Assembly: GCF_000485595.1 (NCBI RefSeq)
Contig: NW_014577201.1
Location: forward strand, 126,482-190,481
Direction of reading: 5' to 3'
From: Priapulus caudatus
Lineage: Eukaryota > Priapulida > Priapulimorpha > Priapulimorphida > Priapulidae
Length of the DNA: 64,000 bases
Shown here: one piece after another, positions 57,716 to 64,000 of the stretch
Layout: every line of letters starts with the position of its first letter
Position numbering within the stretch: the stretch's first letter is position 1
Position numbers and translations under genes: made by a program
The notes under the pieces: model-generated
The model's input: the letters and a program-made list of their open reading frames with translations, nothing else
Database searches by the model: none
What the model was told of the DNA's origin: nothing

Positions 57716-57893
57716 GTACCGACACATGCGTGCATACAGACGCGTGCAAGTACACCCAACCACCCACCAACACAGAAGCACTCGCACGAACGCACGCATG
57801 CATGCACACACGCGCGCGCGTGCATACACACGCAAATACACACACACACACACACACACACATACATACACACACATACACAACACATACACA

Positions 57894-57944
<51 letters not shown>

Positions 57945-58195
57945 CGTCACAGCACACACACACACAACACACCACGACAGCGCGGCGCAACACGCACACG
58001 CACACGCACGCGCACACCCACGCACAAGACGCCACCAACACGCACACGCAACACGCCCACGCACACGCAGCACGCACACAAGCACACTGGCACACGCACA
58101 CGAACACGCACACGCACACGTCAACACAGCACACGCACACGCACACGCACACGCACACACACACACAGCACAACAACACGACACACCACCACTAA
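57716..58195. repeat. (CA)n-dominated tract
   Basis: About 480 bases of CACACA, ACACGC and ACATAC repeats; His/Thr and Cys/Val frames are artefacts. Confidence 0.93.
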
Positions 58196-59060
58196 CAAAA
58201 CCTGATGTGTGGTGAATTTGTCGTTCAGAATCCTCACTACAAACCAGCTATTATTAAAATATGTTTTCCATTGCAGGTGCTGCAGCTATTTACTCTAATG
58301 GTTCATGTTGTAAAAGGATGCGTACAAATTAAATAATTCGCAATCCTTTGAACAAACAAACATTTTTGTATTTGCTGACAATTCCCAGTAAGTTCAGCGA
58401 TGTAAATCTTTCAGTCGAGAGTTGCATTCTTAACAAAATATATGTAAAATGCATAGGCAATACCTGGTTTTACTGTACGGGTTTGTTAGTTAGCATAAGT
58501 ACGATTATTCGGTTTAAATTGTCGTCAACATTACATCGAAGGTTCAGGTCTATAAAGACGTCGCGGCTCGATTAATTGTATCGTGTTACTTTTACAAGGT
58601 GTGCTCGAATCATCTAATATAACGCAGTTTGCGCACGGCACGCCACGTATACGCGCCGCACGCATGCACGCGCGCGCGCCCACTACAATTCGCATACGTG
58701 AGGACGTGTACGTTCGCCGTGAACTTTAATCAAATTTTACGGCAGCCTCACACATAAGATATGGTGTATGGTTTCTATATAACAGCCTCCACGTACACAA
58801 CCAATATTACGTTCTCCCACAAAATTATCGCGATTACGACAGCATGTTAAAATTTTGTTTGTTAAAATGCGTAGAAGTCCAACAAATATACTACGCGCCT
58901 GCAGACCAGTCGACAGCGACAATTACACGCGTAATATATAGCAATCTAGTTGCCAAAGCGAAAGTAACAGCTGTATGATGTTCCAATGGTGTTTCCCATT
59001 TGTCGCGCAGTTCTCACTTCGCACATTTGGCCATTTTGCGCCATTCACCATGGTTCCATC
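58196..59060. other. Non-coding, nothing recognised
   Basis: No repeat family or coding signal assigned. Confidence 0.4.
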
Positions 59061-59200
59061 CATTGATATGTACGATTCGCTTCTTGTTCTAAAATATATG
59101 TTTGACTCCATATCTAAAGATTCTCGTTATACATTTATTTTCATTACAGAGGCCTACTTTTAAGCCACCTTGAACTAGGGGGGTGGTCGGGGAATGTGTG
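59061..59200. repeat. Repeat S, copy 1
   Basis: Shares ATATGTACGATTCGCTTCTT, ACTCCATATCTAAAGATTC and ATTACAGAGGCCTACTTTTA with copy 2 at about 60820-60945, in the same orientation. Followed by a reverse-oriented TTCGCC array. Confidence 0.8.
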
Positions 59201-59385
59201 TCCCATTTCGGCCGATTTTCCCACTTCGCCATTTGCCAATTTCGCAACATTTACGCCTTGTTCAATTCGCCTCATTTCCGCATTCGCACGTGTTCTCCTC
59301 CAGTTTCGCCGTTTCCCATTGCGCGAGTTCCATCGCGCAGTTTCCGCGCAAGTTTCCACTTCCGCCATTCGTCGCTAATCTCTCC
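59201..59385. repeat. TTTCGCCATTTCCCA array, reverse orientation
   Basis: Degenerate CATTTCGCCGATTTTCCCAC-like units, the complement of the array at 60000-60370. Confidence 0.75.
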
Positions 59386-59837
59386 CCGACGCACCCCCTT
59401 GTTCGCAGTGAGGTTAAACAGTAGGCCATCTTAATCGATAAATTATAACCGAATCTTTCGATATGGATCACTATTTATTTGAAGTATACAAGAAGGCGAA
59501 ATGTCGTACCATATCAAAACCATCGGAGTCTATCAATATATGATAGACTCCTGAAAACAAATATGGATCATGAACGCACAAGAAGAACGACAGATCGTCA
59601 TATCAAAACACTATGATCATGTCAAGAGTAAGGATAAATAACCTATTTAATTTCGTTATTTCGTAACAAAAAAAGAAAAAAAAATAACTATTTCGTTAAG
59701 TTATTACTTCAGCTCTTGATCATGTAGGGCAGCACGAAGAGACGAATCGTACATATCAAAAGCATATGGATCAGTAGCGGCACAAAAGCGCGAATCGTAG
59801 CATATCAAAAACATATGGATCATGTATCAGCCCCCTA
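59386..59837. other. Non-coding, short duplicated motifs
   Basis: CATATCAAAACCAT/ACATATCAAAAGCATATGG motifs recur between 59500 and 59822; no coding signal. Confidence 0.5.
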
Positions 59838-59999
59838 AAACCTTAACACAACCCTCAACCCTAACTAACCCTAGCCCTCCGACCTAACCCTAACCCTAAC
59901 CCTAAACGGCATCACGCTTAAGCCCTAACCCCTAAACCTAGAAATGACTCTTTTTAAAGAATGGAAGGATCAATTTCGTGCAAGGGGTGGAAGCAACAT

Positions 60000-60370
60000 A
60001 AAATATTGGCGAAAATGGGAAACTGCGAAGTGGGAAAATGGGCGAAATGGGAAAATGGCGAAATGGGAAAATGGCGAAATGGGAAAATGGCGAAGTGGGA
60101 AAATGGCGAAATGGAAACTGGCGAAATGGGAAATGCGAAATGGAAATGGCGAAGTGGGAAAATGCGAAATGGGAAGACACGCGGAGATAGGACGAAATGG
60201 CGGAATGGGAAAACTGGCGAAACGGGAAACTGGCGAAATGGGAAAATGGCGAAGTGGGAAATGGCGAAACGGGAAATGGCGAACTGGCGAAAGTAGAAAT
60301 TTTTTTAATGGCGAAATGGCAAATCGCAAAGTGGGAAAATGGCGAAATGAGAAATTGCGACATGGGAATA
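60000..60370. repeat. 16-bp tandem array, forward
   Basis: Repeats of GGCGAAATGGGAAAAT; the period of three units (48 bases) yields a spurious 16-residue protein repeat rich in Lys, Trp, Asn, Gly and Glu. Confidence 0.92.
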
Positions 60371-60534
60371 AACCTCGCTCATAGCGCACGTCAAATGTGA
60401 CGCACGCGCAATATGCCGTGTACTAGCACCAGTCCTCTGGCAGCATCCCTAGATTTCTAATTTATAGAGCCAGTTGGCGAATACGTATCATAGCGGTCAT
60501 AGGCTCAACTATGGCAGGTTTGCGTCAGGTTCTT

Positions 60535-60705
60535 CCCATTTCGCCATTGTTGCGCCACTTCGCCATTTCGCCATTTCCCATTTCGCCAGTTTCCCATTTC
60601 GCCATTTCCCACTTCGCCATTTTCCCATTTCGCCATTTTCCCCATTTCGCCTTTTCCCATTTCGGCCATTTTCCCACTTCGCCAGTTTCCCATTTTCGCC
60701 ATATT
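60535..60705. repeat. 16-bp tandem array, reverse
   Basis: Complementary units (ATTTTCCCATTTCGCC) forming the right arm of the inverted repeat. Confidence 0.92.
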
Positions 60706-60819
60706 TTATGTTGGCTTCCACCCCCTGCACGAAATTGATCCTTCCATTCTAAAATGATCATTTCTAGGTTAGGTTTAGGGTTAGGGTTAGGTTAGGGTGG
60801 CCTGTACATGATCCATATG

Positions 60820-61140
60820 TTTTGATATGTACGATTTCGCCTTCTTGTTCTTCAATAATAACGTTTACTCCATATCTAAAGATTCGTTTATAATTTATAT
60901 CATTACAGAGGCCTACTTTTAACCCACTCGAACTAAGGGGGTGTGGGGAGATAGGACGAAATGGCGGAATGGGAAACTGGCGAAACGGGAAACTGGCGAT
61001 AATGGAAACTGGCGAAGTGGAAACTGGCGAAAGTGGAAAATGGCAAGTGGGAAAATGGCGCAACGGAATTGGCGAAATGGCACAATGGCGAAGTGGGGGA
61101 ATTTTTTAATGGCGAAATGGCAAATGGGAAATGGGAATAA
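60820..61140. repeat. Repeat S copy 2 with a forward 16-bp array
   Basis: Repeat S (60820-60945) continues into GGGAGATAGGACGAAATGGC and GGCGAAACGGGAAACT units, then AATTTTTTAATGGCGAAATGG and GGGAATAAACCT, which also occur in that order at 60180-60375. The S-array unit is therefore a dispersed composite repeat. Confidence 0.8.
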
Positions 61141-62095
61141 ACCTTGGCGTCAGTCGAATTTGAATAAAAAAAAAGAATACGCCTCGTCTGCGCCAGACCG
61201 ATTTGAATGTTTTGCGGCTGGAATCGATAGAAAATGTGGACTGTTATCCTAATGAATTTGAATGCTGAAATAATAAATGTTTTCCAATTCGCGTCCCGAC
61301 TGCTAGTAACTTAACTCTGCATCGACAGCAATCATAGAATGCACGTTGTTCATAATTTCTTATATGGCCCTCAGGTATTAGGAACCGTGCATGAACATTC
61401 ATGTCCCCACTACGAAAAGATCGCGTAAAGCATTGTGAGCATCCTTAGCAAGGTTCGCTGTTGGTTCGATACGGTCGCATGACCCCGGCTGCTACCTTAT
61501 TATTTCGATCTGATTCGATCTAAGTATGAAAAAAGCTATCAGTACATTATTGACGAAGGTATAGAGTTGTTGGAAACTACTGTAAGCATCGTTAGCAAAA
61601 GGCTTCGCCAGTGATTACTCATCTTTTTGTGATCGAATTCGCGTCAACATGTCATAATCGGATGTAGAGTAGGTAAATAGGTGCTTTATCTGGCCTCATT
61701 TTAATTCCGTATTAATCTGAATACGTGCAAAATGTTAATGCTCGGCAATAGTAAATAAACTATGATGATGCACAATAGTCGTGTCTAAGTTGATCGAGCG
61801 TAATGATGACACATTGGGACTGTATGACTGTTAGTTACTATAAATTATTACGGCTTAGTCTGTTCATGGTTGACGTGTCATATTCAGCGTTGCAGAACGC
61901 CGATTAAAAACTAGCTATATTTTTGTTTGGGTTTTCTGGCATAGAAAGCTTTGCAAAAGCATAACATGAAATGTCCGCGGCGTCTCATGTTGCTGCGTCA
62001 TTCTGAATTATTCTTCACAGCTGCTCTCAACGTGCCTATTTTTAGCAGCGTTTAGTTGCGTGTTCTTGGCCGACAACACGCGAAAGGCGAGAAAT
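61141..62095. other. Non-coding, nothing recognised
   Basis: No repeat family or coding signal assigned. Confidence 0.4.
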
Positions 62096-62132
62096 AGAGA
62101 GCGAAAGAGAGAAATATATATATATATATATA

Positions 62133-62198
<66 letters not shown>

Positions 62199-62204
62199 CA
62201 GAGA

Positions 62205-62243
<39 letters not shown>

Positions 62244-62395
62244 AGAGAAGAAAAAGGAGAGAAAGTGAGTTAAGAGAGAGATAAAGGTAGATTGTAAGAG
62301 AAAGTAAAGGGAAGAGGAGGCAAAAATAGGGAAGAGAGGAGGGGGAGAGCGAGAGACAAGAGGCAAAGCGATATATGATATGTATATATATAGAG
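62096..62395. repeat. (AT)n, (TG)n and (GA)n microsatellite cluster
   Basis: AT run at 62114-62132, about 30 TG units at 62134-62195, then GAGAGA-rich to about 62360. Confidence 0.94.
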
Positions 62396-64000
62396 GGGAG
62401 GCGAGGAGTGGGAAGAGACCGCCACAGAATCAGATGGCGCTTTGGTCAGAATTCGACGCCTTGTGTATGTGGCGGCATTTACAATGGCGCCCAGTTGGTC
62501 AATTTTGAGTTGTGGTAATATAAGTAGCATATCTCTAGTGGTGAAGAATGGCGTTTCTGGCAATATTTTTTCTATTGGTGGTTGTATTTGGAAAAATAAA
62601 TCTGTTAATCTATAAGCACTATTTGTAGCGCGATAGCTTTTTCCAACGCAGTTACGTGTGCGTCCTCGATGGTATCGAACAGTGATTTTTCTAAAGCACA
62701 AAAAGCTTTCATGTAAAAATCCAGGAATAGTTTATTTATATTACTAACACACGAGAATCAACGAGAGATTTGTCCAGACAAAATCCTAATATAAGACACA
62801 GGCTGACGACGCGGCTCTACTCTATCTGCAGGTCGGCAGGCTGAATATCATTTTCCGGTGTGGCATAGATGTCTCACCTAATATGGAATTGAATAGCAGA
62901 TTGCGGTGCGATGGAGCCATCTCTACATGTATCGTGGCGAACGTAAGTTTACCTGCTTCCGCTTTCATCAATCTCTATTACTGCTGCATCATCAAGCAAC
63001 ACTTGCTGTGGGCGAATGACGCGCCGCATATACGTAGAACAGCAGCGTGCGTGACGCAGCACACCACGCTATATTGCCATGTCACACTGCCGCTGCGCTT
63101 ACACTCGTGCACAGCGTCGTTAGAGACTCACTCACAGTCTGCGGCAGCGCGGCCACACAACTGTTTGTCCACATCTCTCTAATACGTGGGTAGGCGTGCG
63201 ACGCGCCAGGAGTTCAGGGGATTCATCACAAGCGATTCTACATCTGCGACACTGCCGACCGAACGTCCCGATTTTCCGGAAAATGCTTCATGGACCAGGC
63301 GCGCAGCGAGTTTTTACCTAGCGAAGTAGCTTCGATAACGGTCGTAGTGTATTGAAAGCCGTGATGTCTTCAGTGTAAAAGACAGATCACGACGCGTGAC
63401 GTGGTGGTGATCGTGTGTATCAAAACTCGTCTTGCTATGGCGTTCTCGTACGGGCGCGCTGTTCGTATTCCAACTTAACATGTGGAGCGACGCTTGATGG
63501 ACCAGGATGCTTCAGCGGTAGGAGTATCCCGACGATGTATACTGTGTAATGTATGTCAGGGCATAAAGCTGAATCGCCTTCGCGGCTCGCGCGTGAATTT
63601 TGTGGGCGTCAGTTGTAATGAGTCCCCGCCCTGCTACACGCGACAAGGACTTTTGTATAGGAGATCTGCATCATAGATCTAGTTATCGCGCGTGTGATCG
63701 ATGCAGCGAATTGATATAGAGCTACTTGGCATTATCGAGTGATCTTGGTAAGTTTCGCTAGAAAAGACGCAGACGTGTGCTCACGCCCGTTACTGCCAAT
63801 GAGGCCAGTTTGCTCAAGTGGTCCGCGCATTCCACGAACGTCCGGCTATTCTCTCACATTACATTGTCTTATGTCGGCGTAAATGCGTTGATTGCCGCCG
63901 CTATGCAGCTTTCCCCGCAGCACGTTTTCGCTGGTGATGCTACAAGCGACAATAAACAGAGACATCCCGGAATGGAGCGATTCTTCGCAGAATTGAGTTG
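62396..64000. other. Right end of the window, no confirmed gene
   Basis: Open frames of 60-143 codons exist on both strands (for example 62270-62701 minus, 62883-63182 plus, 63482-63676 plus), but none carries a recognised motif or clear exon boundaries. Confidence 0.35.

Larger units (their letters stand above)
59838..60812. repeat. Large inverted repeat containing 16-bp arrays and telomere-like tracts
   Basis: The left arm (about 59838-60120) and right arm (about 60560-60812) are inverted copies. From the outside in: a CCCTAA-like tract, CCTAGAAATGA, GAATGGAAGGATCAATTTCG, TGGAAGCAACATAAAATATT, then the 16-base array. The centre (about 60370-60530) is unique. The array unit is GGCGAAATGGGAAAAT with 15-base variants. 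Confidence 0.82.

Noticed and set aside
54236-58195. Cys/Val- or His/Thr-rich frames in CA/GT tracts (also at 11537-11896, 35122-35403, 44048-44338)
   Set aside because: Microsatellite translations.
62270-62701. 143-codon minus-strand frame
   Set aside because: Half of it is GA-repeat sequence; the rest has no recognised domain.

Overview
This is nuclear DNA of a multicellular animal. Genes are split into short exons with GT-AG boundaries and introns up to tens of kilobases. Microsatellites, short inverted-repeat transposons and a Gypsy-type LTR retrotransposon are abundant. Short telomere-like TTAGGG/CCCTAA tracts occur at several internal sites, which fits non-arthropod animals. The phylum cannot be fixed from the sequence. 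Nothing bacterial (operons, Shine-Dalgarno sites, CRISPR) is seen, and no rRNA or tRNA gene was recognised.

The main gene runs left to right across almost the whole window: a voltage-gated potassium channel beta subunit (Kv-beta, KCNAB/Hyperkinetic family, aldo-keto reductase fold). I assembled it by eye from eleven short exons: 948-967 (start codon), about 11110-11155, 12204-12290, 17246-17330, 18351-18394, 19264-19350, 28106-28191, 29952-30072, 30436-30530, 30874-30994 and 31375-31425, plus a possible last exon at 57421-57577. Splice phases agree across the chain. Seven exons are clean. Three (11110, 12204, 31375) match the family only if one to three single- or two-base indels are allowed each. 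One short exon (family segment NLGKSGLRVSCLGL) was not found. A second, smaller gene candidate lies inside the first intron on the minus strand (5543-6155): a secreted protein with a signal-peptide-like start and possible prohormone cleavage sites.

Layout: 1-947, 5' flank; 948-5300, intron with a CT tract and a 30-bp minisatellite; 5543-6155, minus-strand gene; 7118-8117, two MITEs; 11.1-19.4 kb, Kv-beta exons among microsatellites; 20-26 kb, low-complexity tracts and a degraded second copy of three Kv-beta exons; 26.5 kb, a MITE with telomere-like repeats; 28.1-31.4 kb, a dense block of Kv-beta exons; 31.6-32.9 kb, a GA-rich tandem array; 33-45 kb, a folded and duplicated segment around a 790-base gap; 45.8-52.7 kb, a defective minus-strand Gypsy element carrying a nested MITE with a 9-bp target duplication; 53-64 kb, CA/GT tracts, a 292-bp inverted-repeat element, the possible last Kv-beta exon and a large inverted repeat built from a 16-bp unit.

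A warning for any reader: at least three regions (about 2.4-4.6 kb, 22.1-25.9 kb, 37.5-44.1 kb) are indel-rich copies of neighbouring sequence, two of them partly inverted, each next to a run of Ns or a low-complexity tract. This looks like unpolished long-read sequence or fold-back reads used as gap filler rather than biology. No clearly new functional system was found. The most worthwhile leads are the disrupted catalytic exon of Kv-beta, the nested secreted-protein gene and the telomere-repeat-carrying MITEs.
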